Source: JACVRW01 sp034664125
GTDB taxonomy: Bacteria > Actinomycetota > Thermoleophilia > Solirubrobacterales > Thermoleophilaceae
NCBI GenBank assembly: GCA_034664125.1
Contig: JAXDIG010000058.1
Span: 1 to 64,000 of the forward strand
Length of the DNA stretch: 64,000 bases
Reading direction: 5' to 3'
A program made the position numbers and the translations under genes. The first letter of the stretch is position 1, and each line of letters opens with the position of its first letter. The notes below the pieces were generated by a model that saw only the letters and a program-made list of their open reading frames with translations, did no database searches and had not been told where the DNA came from. Below, in pieces: positions 40,409-48,901 of this stretch.

Positions 40409-41445
40409 CCGGGGCCAGCGGCAACGTAGGCACCAGCCTGCTGCGCTCGCTCGCCGACGAGCCGGCCGTCGACTCGGTGCTCGGCCTGTGCCGGCGCGTG
40501 CCCAAGGCCGACTTCCCGAAGGTGGAGTGGCGCTCGGCGGACGTGGCCAAGTCGCCGCTGCGACCGCTGTTCGCCGGCGCCGACGCCGTGGTGCACCTGG
40601 CCTGGCTGATCCAGCCGGCGCGCGACCAGCGGCTGGTGCGCTCGGTCAACGTGGACGGCAGCGCGAGGGTGTTCCACGCGGCGGCGGCGGCCGGGGTCGG
40701 CACACTGGTCTACGCGTCCTCCATCGGCGCCTACGCGCGCGGGCCGAAGGACCGGCGCGTGGACGAGACCTGGCCCACGACCGGCATAGCGACTTCCTTC
40801 TACTCGCGCCACAAGGCGGAGGTCGAGCGCCTGCTCGATCGCTTCGAGAGCGAGCACGAGCACGTGCGGGTGGTGCGGCTGCGGCCCGGCCTGATCTTCA
40901 AGCGCGAGGCCGCATCGGGGATCCGGCGACTGTTCGCCGGGCCGCTGCTGCCCGGATCGCTGCTGCGGCCGGCATTCCTGCCGGTCGTGCCCGACGTGGA
41001 TCGGCTGGTCTTCCAGGCCGTTCACTCTTACGACGTCGGCGAGGCATACCGGCTGGCGCTCGTAAGCGACGCCGGCGGCCCCTTCAACATCGCGGCCGAG
41101 CCGGTGCTGGACTCCGCCGAGCTGGCGCGCGTGCTCGGCGCGCGGCAGCTGCCGGTGCGGGCGGGCGTGCTGAGAGCGGCTGCCGCGGCCTCGTTTCGGC
41201 TGCGTCTGCAGCCGTCCGAGCCCGGGTGGCTCGACATGGCGCTGGACGTGCCGGTGATGGATTGCACCCGCGCCCGCCAGGAGCTCGGCTGGCGACCCCA
41301 GCGCTCGTCGACCGACGCGCTGCGCGACCTGCTCGCCGGCATGCGCGAGGGAGCAGGCCTGGACACGCCGCCGCTCGAGGCCGGCAACGCCGGCCCGCTG
41401 AGGGCCCGCGAGTTCCTCAGCGGCGTGGGCGCCCGAACGGGCTAG
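40393..41445 (+). CDS. NAD-dependent epimerase/dehydratase (extended SDR)
   Basis: A 350-residue extended SDR. VRVVVTGASGNVGTSLL contains GxxGxxG at residues 7-13. DAVVHLAW, VYASSIGAYARG and YSRHKAEVERL give the Ser and Tyr-Lys catalytic residues, and VRLRPGLIF is also typical. It is a stress-promoter neighbour rather than part of the glycan operon, yet a role as heptose or hexose epimerase cannot be excluded. GTG start at 40393. The C-terminus overlaps the convergent zinc-ribbon gene by 4 bases. Confidence 0.88.
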   Translation: MRVVVTGASGNVGTSLLRSLADEPAVDSVLGLCRRVPKADFPKVEWRSADVAKSPLRPLFAGADAVVHLAWLIQPARDQRLVRSVNVDGSARVFHAAAAAGVGTLVYASSIGAYARGPKDRRVDETWPTTGIATSFYSRHKAEVERLLDRFESEHEHVRVVRLRPGLIFKREAASGIRRLFAGPLLPGSLLRPAFLPVVPDVDRLVFQAVHSYDVGEAYRLALVSDAGGPFNIAAEPVLDSAELARVLGARQLPVRAGVLRAAAAASFRLRLQPSEPGWLDMALDVPVMDCTRARQELGWRPQRSSTDALRDLLAGMREGAGLDTPPLEAGNAGPLRAREFLSGVGARTG

Positions 41446-41681
41446 GCCTCGACGCGGTCGCGAGCCCCCTCCACGCCCGCCGCCTGCGCGCAGTGGGCGC
41501 AGCAGTAGACCGATCCAGCGGCCTCGATGCCGTGGCCGATGACCCGGCAGCCGCAGTGCGGGCACGCCGGCGCGAGCGCGTGGATCGCGCACTCGAAGCT
41601 GTCGAAGACGTGGGTTTCGCCGCCCTTGACGATCTCCATCGTCTTGTCGTACTCGTTGCCGCACACCTCGCACTGAGCCAT
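41442..41681 (-). CDS. small zinc-ribbon protein (Cys-rich)
   Basis: A 79-residue protein with CEVC (residues 4-7), FDSFECAIHALAPACPHCGC and SVYCCAHCAQAAGV, nine cysteines in all, suggesting a treble-clef or TRASH-like metal site. GAGGAGG stands 6 bases before the ATG, so the upstream open frame is not used. I recall close relatives in many actinobacteria without assigned function; metal sensing or chaperoning is plausible. A GGGTAA box overlaps the stop of the upstream gene. Confidence 0.8.
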   Translation of the reverse strand: MAQCEVCGNEYDKTMEIVKGGETHVFDSFECAIHALAPACPHCGCRVIGHGIEAAGSVYCCAHCAQAAGVEGARDRVEA

Positions 41682-41713
41682 GCTGTCCTCCTCGGGTCGC
41701 TCTCCGGTGGCGC

Positions 41714-42622
41714 TTACCCGAGCCGGGCCCGGCGCAGACCCACCGCGACGATCAGACCCGTCAACCCCAGGGCGGCCAGCGCCCACGGCGGCCCGCCGCC
41801 CGCCGCCGCCTGCTGTGGCCGGCGCGACTCAGAGGCCACCACGTGCGCCCCGTCGACCACCGCCACCCGCTGCCCGCGCAGCGACAGGCGCAGGGCCCAG
41901 AGCCGGCGGTTGTGGGCGATCCGGTCGGGCAGGTCGATGCAGATCGACTCGCGACGCACCGTGTCGAGCGCGTGGATGAAGGGGTGCTCGCCGCCGGCGT
42001 AGAGCGTGTACTCCCAGCGCCCGCCCGGGCCGGTGGTGCGGGTGACCGGTAGCCCGCGCATCGGCTCGTCGGGCTCGGATGGGTCGACGACCGGGTTCGG
42101 CAGCAGCCGGTGGGCGCGCATGTCGTAGGCGCGCACGGCGTACCGGGTGGCGTCGCGGCGGGAGATCTGCTCGATCAGGTACACGGTCGACCCGTCGGGA
42201 GAGATGGCGTCGTAGCTCCACTCGCCCTTCAGAGCGATCGTGTGGCGCACCACAAGCCGCTTGGTGTCCACGACGGCGAAGCTCGAGCGTCGGCGCGGAT
42301 TGCTGCGCGCCCCGTGCTTCAACACCAGCGTGGCGCCGTCGGCGGAGAGCCCGCCGGAGGTGGTGTCGTAGGCGACCACAGGAACGCCCCAGTGGCCGCG
42401 CAGCACCGCGGCGCGCAGCACCCGCCCGCCGTCGGTCTGCGATCGCGTGAGCACCGTGCCGCCGCGGGTGGGGAGCGCGGTGAGGCGATCGACGCCGCCG
42501 ATCTCCACGACGCCGTCCGAGCCGGCGTCCTGCGAGGTGGGCGCAGGGCCGTCGGCTCCCGCGGCCGAGGCCGGGAGCAGGAGGAGCAGGAGCAGTGGGA
42601 TGAGCAGGCGGCGGGGTGTCAT
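41714..42622 (-). CDS. exported beta-propeller-like protein with C-terminal anchor
   Basis: A 302-residue protein with a signal peptide (MTPRRLLIPLLLLLLLPASA) and propeller-like strands such as YDTTSGGLSADGATLVLKHG, EWSYDAISPDGSTVYLIEQ and RRLWALRLSLRGQRVAVVDG. A single transmembrane helix near the C-terminus (PPWALAALGLTGLIVAVGL) is followed by Arg residues. It is probably displayed outside the cell and anchored by its C-terminus. Substrate or ligand is unknown. Confidence 0.72.
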   Translation of the reverse strand: MTPRRLLIPLLLLLLLPASAAGADGPAPTSQDAGSDGVVEIGGVDRLTALPTRGGTVLTRSQTDGGRVLRAAVLRGHWGVPVVAYDTTSGGLSADGATLVLKHGARSNPRRRSSFAVVDTKRLVVRHTIALKGEWSYDAISPDGSTVYLIEQISRRDATRYAVRAYDMRAHRLLPNPVVDPSEPDEPMRGLPVTRTTGPGGRWEYTLYAGGEHPFIHALDTVRRESICIDLPDRIAHNRRLWALRLSLRGQRVAVVDGAHVVASESRRPQQAAAGGGPPWALAALGLTGLIVAVGLRRARLG

Positions 42623-42661
42623 ACCCCTGGTACGCCCGCTAAGGCCGATCGGGTCCGTCGA

Positions 42662-43468
42662 TCAGGGCTGCGCCGGTGTGGTCGGCGTCGTCTCCGTGGG
42701 CGTCGGCTCGGCCGGCGCCGGCTCGGTCGTCGTCGGGGTGGGCGTGGTTTCCGTGTCGGGCGTCGTGGGCTCTTCGGTGGTCGTCGTCTGCTGGTCGGTT
42801 TCCGTCTGCGTGTCCGTTGGCGACGGCGCGGTCTGCTGTTTGCTGCCGGAGTCCTTCTTCTCGGACTTCGGGATCACGGTCACGCGGCGGTCGTTGTTGC
42901 CGAACGAGCCACCGCCAAGCAGCTCGCCGGCGGTGAGGGCCAGCAGGCCGATCACGAACGCCAGGGCCGCCGTGCCGAACACCACCCGATACGCGATCTT
43001 GCGCCGGCGCGGCGCCGCGAGGGACGCCTCGCTGCGGTACACGCGAGTGGGGGCGGGCGGCGCTCCCCGCCCGTGCGGCGCTCCGCGGCCGGCCGGCGGC
43101 CGGGCCGGCGGCGCCTCCGGATCGGGCAGCGCGCGGGCCGGGTCGCCGTTGCGCAGGCGCTCCGCCACCCGCTGGGCCGCCGCCGACTCCGGAGCCGTCG
43201 CGCTGCCCGGCAGCGGCGCCTCGGCGTCCGGCTGGAGCGCCGGACGGTCGACGGTGATGCCCCGCGCGATCCGCTCGGTCGGCCGGCGCAGCATCTCGCT
43301 GACGAGCGTGACGAGCACAGGGGTCATCGCCGCGGCGATCCAGGTGCCGGCGATCCACAGACGCGAGGTGACGAGCGCCGCCGTTGCAGACGCGGCACTC
43401 GCGATCACGAGCGTCCGCATGTTGAGACGCTGCTCCTCCTCGCGCGGGGTGCGCGGGGGTGAGCCCAT
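42662..43468 (-). CDS. membrane protein with Thr/Pro-rich extracellular tail
   Basis: A 268-residue protein. Two hydrophobic segments near residues 18-53 (LVIASAASATAALVTSRLWI and following) precede a Pro/Ala/Arg linker. A third transmembrane helix near 165-185 (FGTAALAFVIGLLALTAG) is followed by a low-complexity Thr/Pro/Glu tail of about 70 residues. The tail could be O-glycosylated. Conserved relatives exist in Thermoleophilia as I recall; function unknown. The start at 43468 is preferred over one nine codons upstream. Confidence 0.68.
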   Translation of the reverse strand: MGSPPRTPREEEQRLNMRTLVIASAASATAALVTSRLWIAGTWIAAAMTPVLVTLVSEMLRRPTERIARGITVDRPALQPDAEAPLPGSATAPESAAAQRVAERLRNGDPARALPDPEAPPARPPAGRGAPHGRGAPPAPTRVYRSEASLAAPRRRKIAYRVVFGTAALAFVIGLLALTAGELLGGGSFGNNDRRVTVIPKSEKKDSGSKQQTAPSPTDTQTETDQQTTTTEEPTTPDTETTPTPTTTEPAPAEPTPTETTPTTPAQP

Positions 43469-43515
43469 CCCGACGCACCATAACGAGGGCGCCACGCGGA
43501 TAGGGTTCCGGCGCG

Positions 43516-44880
43516 ATGCCTGACGCGCTGACCCGTGACGCCGACCTGGTCGTGATCGGCGCCGGGCTCGCCGGGCTGTCGGCGGCGCGCGCGGTGGCCG
43601 CGGCGGGCGCCTCGGTGGTGGTCCTGGAGGCCCGCGACCGCGTCGGCGGCAGGGTGCTGAACGAGGACATCGGCGGCGGCAACGTGGTCGAGGTGGGCGG
43701 TCAGTGGATCGGCCCCACTCAGGACCGGCTGGCGGCGCTGGCGAGCGAGCTCGGCGTGAAGACCTTCCCCACCTACGGCGAGGGGGAGAACGTGCTCGAG
43801 TACGGCGGGCGGCTGCGCCGCTACCGCGGCACGATCCCGCGCATCAACCCCTTAGTCCTGCTCGACGTCGGGCGAGCGCAGCGCCGGCTCAACCGGCTCG
43901 CGCGCCGCGTGCCGCTCGAGGCGCCCTGGGAGACGCCCAACGCCGCCGCCCTCGACGGCCAGACGGTGGCCACCTGGATGCGGCGCAACCTCGCGACGAA
44001 GCCCGGCCGGATGCTGCTGGAGCTGGGCATCGAGGCTGTCTGGGCGGCGCAGCCCGAGGACATGTCGCTGCTGCACCTGCTCTTCTACATCCACTCGGCC
44101 GGCAGCCTCGAGATGCTGTTCGACACCGAGGGCGGCGCCCAGCAGGACCGCTTCGTGGGCGGATCGCAGCGCATCCCGATCGAGCTGGCCCAGGCGCTGG
44201 GGCGCGAGAAGGTGGTCCTCGAAGCGCCGGTGCGCAAGATCCGCCGGGGCGACCACGGTGTCACCGTGGAGGCCGACGGCGCAACGGTGCGCGCCCGCCG
44301 GGCGGTTGTGGCGATCGCGCCCACGCTGGCCGGCCGCATCGCCTACGACCCGCCCCTCCCCGGGTTCCGCGATCAGCTCACCCAGCGCATGCCGCTGGGC
44401 ACCGTGGCGAAGTGCATGGCGATCTACGACGAGCCGTTCTGGCGCGCTGAGGGGCTGTCCGGCCAAGGCGGCAGCGACACGGGGCCGGTGAAGCTGACCT
44501 TCGACAACTCCCCGCCCGACGGCTCGCCGGGCGTGCTGCTCGGCTTCCTCGAGGGGCGCCACGCGCGCGAACTGGGGCGGCTCCGCCCCGAGGAGCGCCG
44601 GACGGCGGTGGTCGACTGCTTCGCCCGCCTGTTCGGTCCCCGGGCCGGCCGCCCGGCCGCCTACGTGGAGCGCCTCTGGGCGGAGGAGGAGTGGTCGCGC
44701 GGTTGCTACGGCTGCCACATGCCGACCGGCGCCTGGACCAACTACGGCCCCGCCCTGCGCGAGCCGATCGGCCCGCTGCACTGGGCCGGGGCGGAGTACG
44801 CGACCGTGTGGAACGGCTACATGGACGGCGCCGTGCGCTCCGGCGAGGCCGCGGCCGAAGCGGTGCTGGAGCGCCTCTAG
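43516..44880 (+). CDS. FAD-dependent amine-oxidase-like protein
   Basis: A 454-residue flavin amine oxidase family protein. The FAD fold is VVIGAGLAGLSAARAVAAAG, followed by EARDRVGGRVLNEDIGGG and VGGQWIGPTQDRLAALASEL. The substrate region has WAAQPEDMSLLHLLFYIHSA, and the C-terminus has LHWAGAEYATVWNGYMDGAV, where FAD binds. It resembles monoamine/putrescine oxidases, so oxidation of an amine to an aldehyde with peroxide release is likely. A TAGGGT box ends 9 bases before the ATG. Confidence 0.9.
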   Translation: MPDALTRDADLVVIGAGLAGLSAARAVAAAGASVVVLEARDRVGGRVLNEDIGGGNVVEVGGQWIGPTQDRLAALASELGVKTFPTYGEGENVLEYGGRLRRYRGTIPRINPLVLLDVGRAQRRLNRLARRVPLEAPWETPNAAALDGQTVATWMRRNLATKPGRMLLELGIEAVWAAQPEDMSLLHLLFYIHSAGSLEMLFDTEGGAQQDRFVGGSQRIPIELAQALGREKVVLEAPVRKIRRGDHGVTVEADGATVRARRAVVAIAPTLAGRIAYDPPLPGFRDQLTQRMPLGTVAKCMAIYDEPFWRAEGLSGQGGSDTGPVKLTFDNSPPDGSPGVLLGFLEGRHARELGRLRPEERRTAVVDCFARLFGPRAGRPAAYVERLWAEEEWSRGCYGCHMPTGAWTNYGPALREPIGPLHWAGAEYATVWNGYMDGAVRSGEAAAEAVLERL

Positions 44881-44885
44881 AGGTC

Positions 44886-44910
44886 GTTTAGGGCACCCCG
44901 GTCCCGGTAC
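44886..44910 (+). promoter_or_regulatory. candidate SigB/F-type promoter of the DJ-1/PfpI gene
   Basis: GTTT (44886-44889)-N15-CGGTAC (44905-44910) differs from GGGTAC at one base. It gives a leader of about 28 bases, and AAGGAG (44935-44940) stands 5 bases before the ATG. Confidence 0.45.
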
Positions 44911-44945
44911 CCCAAGAGGGAGGACTCGAAGACCAAGGAGTGGAG

Positions 44946-45536
44946 ATGCCCGGCAGACTCGAAGGAAAGAAGATCGCCTTCCTCGCGACCGACGGGGTCG
45001 AGGAAGTCGAATTGACCGAGCCTTGGAAGGCAGTCGAGAACGAGGGCGGCACGCCGGAGCTGGTTTCGCTGGAGAGCGGCGAGATCCAGGGCTTCGACCA
45101 CCTAGACAAGGATCAGAGGTTCTCGGTCGACCGCACCGTCGACCAGGCCAAGCAGGACGATTACGAGGCGCTCGTGCTGCCCGGCGGCGTCGCGAACCCG
45201 GACTTCCTGCGCGTAGACGAGAACGCCGTGAGCTTCGCGCGCTCGTTCTTCGAGGCCGGCAAGCCCGTGGCCGTGATCTGCCACGGCCCGTGGACGCTGG
45301 TCGAGGCGGATGTCGTGCGCGGCCGGACGATCACGTCCTGGCCCAGCCTGAAGACCGACATTCGCAACGCAGGCGGGAACTGGGTCGACCGGGAGGTGGT
45401 CGTCGACAACGGGCTCGTGTCGAGCCGCAAGCCCGACGACCTGCCCGCTTTCTGCGCGAAGCTCGTCGAAGAGTTCTGCGAGGGCCATCACGAAGGCCAG
45501 GCCCTCCAGACCGCGGGTGCCGGGACCGCTGACTGA
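44946..45536 (+). CDS. type 1 glutamine amidotransferase-like protein (DJ-1/PfpI family)
   Basis: A 196-residue DJ-1/PfpI-family stress protein. KKIAFLATDGVEEVELTEPW carries the acidic partner (E19/E20), VLPGGVANPDFLR the loop, and PVAVICHGPWTLVEA the nucleophile C112 with H113. Members act as glyoxalase/deglycase-like enzymes or general-stress proteins. The ATG at 44946 is 5 bases after AAGGAG. The C-terminal 25 residues are extra. A strong terminator follows. Confidence 0.92.
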   Translation: MPGRLEGKKIAFLATDGVEEVELTEPWKAVENEGGTPELVSLESGEIQGFDHLDKDQRFSVDRTVDQAKQDDYEALVLPGGVANPDFLRVDENAVSFARSFFEAGKPVAVICHGPWTLVEADVVRGRTITSWPSLKTDIRNAGGNWVDREVVVDNGLVSSRKPDDLPAFCAKLVEEFCEGHHEGQALQTAGAGTAD

Positions 45537-45562
45537 CCCTCGGCATCCGCACCCCCGACCCG

Positions 45563-45597
45563 CGGCGAGGCGCCCACCGGCGCCTCGCCGTCGTTTT
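45563..45597 (+). terminator. rho-independent terminator
   Basis: CGGCGAGGCGCC (45563-45574) and GGCGCCTCGCCG (45579-45590) form a perfect 12-bp stem with a CACC loop, followed by TCGTTTT. This ends the DJ-1/PfpI transcript. Its T-run doubles as the -35 of the next promoter. Confidence 0.9.
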
Positions 45598-45618
45598 AGC
45601 ACCAATGAGCGCGGGTAG
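45593..45618 (+). promoter_or_regulatory. candidate SigB/F-type promoter of the first sugar-import operon
   Basis: GTTT (45593-45596)-N16-GGGTAG (45613-45618). The GTTT is part of the terminator T-run of the preceding gene. AGGAGG stands 6 to 8 bases before the ATG at 45652. Confidence 0.5.
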
Positions 45619-45651
45619 ACCGGGGCCAGAAGCTTCGAGGAGGAGGTCGGG

Positions 45652-46920
45652 ATGAGGAAGTTGCTTTGGGCCGCACTGCTCTGCTGCGCGCTGGCTCTCG
45701 CTGCGGTTGGCTGCGGTGGTGACGACAACGGCGGCGGAGGCAGCGCCAAGAAGGCGCCGGCTGCCGCCGATCCCACTGCTGCGAAGGGCAACGTCTCCTG
45801 GTGCATCGGCAAGGACACCAGCGGGGCGTACGGGACCGCCATCAACCTCTTCAAGAAGGCGAACCCCAAGGTCACCGTGAAGCTCGTAGAGCTGCCCGAG
45901 TCGGCCGACGAGCAGCGCACTCAGCTCGTCCAGCGGCTGCGCGCGAAGTCAGCCGAATGCGACGTGCTCGGCATGGACGTGATCTGGACCGCCGAGTTCG
46001 CCGCGCAGGGCTGGCTGCAGGACACGAGCGGGATCATCGACCAGCGCAAGGCGGACTTCATCGCCTCGACGCTCGACACGGCTAAGTACCAGGACAAGTA
46101 CTGGGCCGTGCCGTACCACACGAACGCCGGCTTCATCTACTACCGCACCGACCAGGTCGCCAAGGCGCCCACGAGTTGGGAGGACCTCTACTCCGAGGCC
46201 GCCAAGAACGACGGCCTCGTCTACCAGGGCTTCGCCTACGAGGGGCTGACGGTCAACTTCCTCGAGCTGCTCTACAGCGGCGGGGGCAAGGTGCTGTCAG
46301 ACGACGGCAAGTCCGTGGAAATCGATTCGCCCGAGGGCGAGAAGGCGCTCACGTTCATGGCCAACGGCTTCAAGAACGGCGCCGTGCCGAAGGCGGTCAC
46401 CACCTACAAGGAGGAGGAGTCCCGGCGCGCGTTCGAGTCCGGGAACGCGACCTTCATGCGCAACTGGCCGTACGCGTACTCGCTCGGAAAGGAGTCGAAG
46501 ATCGCGGACAAGTTCGACATCTCGAACTTCCCGAGCTTCGGCGGCGCCGAGCCGGCCAGCGTCCTGGGTGGCATCAACCTGGCGATCTCGGCGTACTCGA
46601 AGAACCCGGACGGGGCGGCGGCGTTCATCGCGTACGCAACCGGACCCGAGGTGCAGAAGGCGAACTTCCTGGAGTCGTCCGCCCCGCCGGCCACAGCGGC
46701 GGCCTACGACGACCCGCAGGTGCAGAAGAAGTACGCCTTCGCCACCGACCTGAAGAACGCGATCGCGCAGGGCCAGTCGCGCCCGGTGTCGCCGGTCTAC
46801 TCGCAGATCAGCGAGGCGATCTACACGAACGTCCATCAGGCGCTTCAAGGCAAGGCCGATCCGAAGTCGGCCTTGAAGGCCATGTCGGACCAGATCCAGA
46901 AGGCGCTCGAGACGTTCTAG
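45652..46920 (+). CDS. sugar ABC importer substrate-binding lipoprotein, first
   Basis: A 422-residue family 1 solute-binding protein, probably for alpha-glucosides such as trehalose or maltose. The signal peptide with lipobox is MRKLLWAALLCCALALAAVG, with the acylated Cys at about residue 21, then a Gly/Asp linker. Key segments are DVLGMDVIWTAEFAAQGWLQ, VPYHTNAGFIYYRTD and GGINLAISAYSKNPDGAAAF. It is paralogous to the binding protein at 53 kb. GAGGAGG precedes the ATG. Two permease genes follow; no ATPase gene lies in this operon. Confidence 0.9.
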   Translation: MRKLLWAALLCCALALAAVGCGGDDNGGGGSAKKAPAAADPTAAKGNVSWCIGKDTSGAYGTAINLFKKANPKVTVKLVELPESADEQRTQLVQRLRAKSAECDVLGMDVIWTAEFAAQGWLQDTSGIIDQRKADFIASTLDTAKYQDKYWAVPYHTNAGFIYYRTDQVAKAPTSWEDLYSEAAKNDGLVYQGFAYEGLTVNFLELLYSGGGKVLSDDGKSVEIDSPEGEKALTFMANGFKNGAVPKAVTTYKEEESRRAFESGNATFMRNWPYAYSLGKESKIADKFDISNFPSFGGAEPASVLGGINLAISAYSKNPDGAAAFIAYATGPEVQKANFLESSAPPATAAAYDDPQVQKKYAFATDLKNAIAQGQSRPVSPVYSQISEAIYTNVHQALQGKADPKSALKAMSDQIQKALETF

Positions 46921-46927
46921 GCCGGCG

Positions 46928-47863
46928 ATGGAAGCCGCGACCGTAGCGGTCAAGCCAAAGCGGGGTCGGCGCTCCGGATTTGCCCAGGAGCGCCGGCTCG
47001 GCTTGGCGATGATGTCGCCCTCGCTGGTGGTGATGGCGCTGGTGGCGGCGTTCCCGATCGGCTACGCGATCTGGCTGTCGCTCAACGAGTACAGCGTGCG
47101 TGTGCCCGGGCTGTCGCGCTTCGTCGGGATCGACAACTACACGGAGGCGCTCGGCGACAGCAGGTTCTGGGATGCCTTCAAGGCCACGTTCATCTTCACC
47201 GGTATCTCGGTGTCGATCGAGCTGGTGCTCGGGGTCGCGTTCGCCATGGCGATGCACCAGGCCTTCAGGGGGCGGGCGATCCTGCGCGCCACCGTGCTCG
47301 TGCCGTGGGCGGTGCTGACGTTCGGCACCGGCCTGCTGTGGCGCTCGATCTTCGAGCCGAACCTGGGCTTCGTGCCCTCGACGCTGTCGGCGCTCGGACT
47401 GCCCGGCGGCGACGTGCTCTGGTACGGCGAGGACGGCTGGGCGATGGCCACGCTGATCTTCGCTGACGTGTGGAAGACGGCGCCGTTCATGGCGCTGCTG
47501 CTGCTCGCGGGGCTGCAGGTGATCCCCGAGGACGTGTACGACGCGGCCAAGGTGGACGGGGCGACCGCCTGGCAGCGCTTCACGCGCATCACGCTGCCGC
47601 TGCTGCGGCCGGCGATCCTGGTGGCGCTGCTGTTTCGGACGCTGGACGCCCTGCGCGTGTTCGACCTGCCGTTCGCGCTCACCAACGGCGCCAACGGCAC
47701 CACCACGCTCTCGCTGCACGCCTACAACGAGTTGACCAGGAACAGGCTGGTGGGGGAGGGGTCCGCATTGGCGGTGCTCACGTTCGTGATCGTGATGACG
47801 GTGTCGTTCCTCTACATCCGGTTCGTCGGCGGGAACATCCGGGCGCTGGCGGAGGAGTCGTGA
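46928..47863 (+). CDS. sugar ABC importer permease (MalF-like), first
   Basis: A 311-residue membrane protein with six or more helices. The MalF-type EAA loop is EDVYDAAKVDGATAWQRFTR followed by ITLPLLRPAILVALLFRT. The basic N-terminal tail and MMSPSLVVMALVAAFPIGYA helix are typical. It pairs with the next permease. It starts 7 bases after the binding-protein stop and overlaps the next gene by GTGA. Confidence 0.93.
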   Translation: MEAATVAVKPKRGRRSGFAQERRLGLAMMSPSLVVMALVAAFPIGYAIWLSLNEYSVRVPGLSRFVGIDNYTEALGDSRFWDAFKATFIFTGISVSIELVLGVAFAMAMHQAFRGRAILRATVLVPWAVLTFGTGLLWRSIFEPNLGFVPSTLSALGLPGGDVLWYGEDGWAMATLIFADVWKTAPFMALLLLAGLQVIPEDVYDAAKVDGATAWQRFTRITLPLLRPAILVALLFRTLDALRVFDLPFALTNGANGTTTLSLHAYNELTRNRLVGEGSALAVLTFVIVMTVSFLYIRFVGGNIRALAEES

Positions 47864-48759
47864 CCAGCGAGGCGGCGCGCGTGTCCGGGGTCGCCTCTCG
47901 GGCCGGCGCGCGCATCGGCCAGGAGAAGCGCCGGCGCGACCGGCGCAAGGCGATCCTGCTCTGGGCCGCCGTGGTCGGGATCATGGTCTTCTGCCTGTTT
48001 CCGTTCTACTGGCTGATCAACACGTCGCTGAAGACCGGGCAGGACCTGTCGACCGCGAAGATCTTCCCGCCGCACCCGTCGTTCGACAACTACAAGTCGA
48101 TCTTCGAGGACTCGAACTTCACGACGGCGCTGCGCAACAGCGTGATCGTCTCGGCGATCACCACCGCGCTGGCGCTGACCATCGGCTCCTTCGCCGGATA
48201 TGCGCTCGCGCGGCTGCGCTTCCGCGGCAAGTTCGTCATGCTCGCGATCATCCTCTCGATCACGACGTTCCCGCCGATCGCGATCGCGGCCCCGCTGTTC
48301 AAGTTCTGGACCGACCTGGGGATCTACGACACGCTGCTCGGTCTGGTCCCGCCGTTCCTGGCGTTCACGCTGCCGCTCACGATCTACGTGCTGGCCTCGT
48401 TCTTCAAGGAGATCCCGAAGGACCTCACCGAGGCCGCGCTGGTGGACGGCGCCACCCACTTCCAGGCGTTCCGCAAGGTCGTGATGCCGCTGGCCGCGCC
48501 CGGCCTGGTGACGGCCGGGCTGCTCTCGTTCATCTGGGCCTGGAACGAGTTCCTGCTGGCGATCACGCTGACGAGCTCACCGTCCGCTCGCCCGGTGCCG
48601 CCGGCGCTGGCGTTCTTCACGGGTTCGCAGAAATTCGAGGTGCCCCTGGGCACGATCACGGCCGCCACGGTCGTGGTGACGGTCCCGCTGGTGGTGCTGG
48701 TGCTGGTGTTCCAGAAGCGGATCGTGGCGGGGCTGACCGCCGGGGCGGTCAAGGGCTAG
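47860..48759 (+). CDS. sugar ABC importer permease (MalG-like), first
   Basis: A 299-residue MalG-type permease. FPFYWLINTSLKTGQDLS follows helix 1, the EAA loop reads KDLTEAALVDGATHFQAFRK followed by VVMPLAAPG, and QKRIVAGLTAGAVKG ends the protein. The last motif also ends the second MalG at 56.05 kb, so the two systems are recent paralogues. GTG start, coupled to the MalF gene. Tandem hairpins follow the stop. Confidence 0.93.
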   Translation: MTSEAARVSGVASRAGARIGQEKRRRDRRKAILLWAAVVGIMVFCLFPFYWLINTSLKTGQDLSTAKIFPPHPSFDNYKSIFEDSNFTTALRNSVIVSAITTALALTIGSFAGYALARLRFRGKFVMLAIILSITTFPPIAIAAPLFKFWTDLGIYDTLLGLVPPFLAFTLPLTIYVLASFFKEIPKDLTEAALVDGATHFQAFRKVVMPLAAPGLVTAGLLSFIWAWNEFLLAITLTSSPSARPVPPALAFFTGSQKFEVPLGTITAATVVVTVPLVVLVLVFQKRIVAGLTAGAVKG

Positions 48760-48801
48760 GCGCCGGGCGCCTACGGCAGCCTCTACCGCCGAGAACGGCG
48801 G
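48757..48801 (+). terminator. tandem hairpins after the first import operon
   Basis: TAGGCGCC-G-GGCGCCTA (48757-48773), including the stop codon, is followed by CCGCCG-AGAA-CGGCGG (48786-48801), a 6-bp stem with a 4-base loop. No T-run is present. Together they are a likely transcription end. Confidence 0.55.
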
Positions 48802-48852
48802 CAACCAGGAGGGCCCGGGCCGCTTGGCGCTCTGCGCCTCCGCTCCACGAGT

Positions 48853-48887
48853 CTGACGTTAACCCTGCATTTCAGGGGTATCGTCAG
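48853..48887. repeat. imperfect 15-bp inverted repeat upstream of padR
   Basis: CTGACGTTAACCCTG (48853-48867) pairs with CAGGGGTATCGTCAG (48873-48887) at 12 or 13 of 15 positions around the loop CATTT. It may be a further terminator or an operator; it lies 45 bases upstream of the PadR start. Confidence 0.5.
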
Positions 48888-48901
48888 GTTCGCGCGGCCA
48901 G

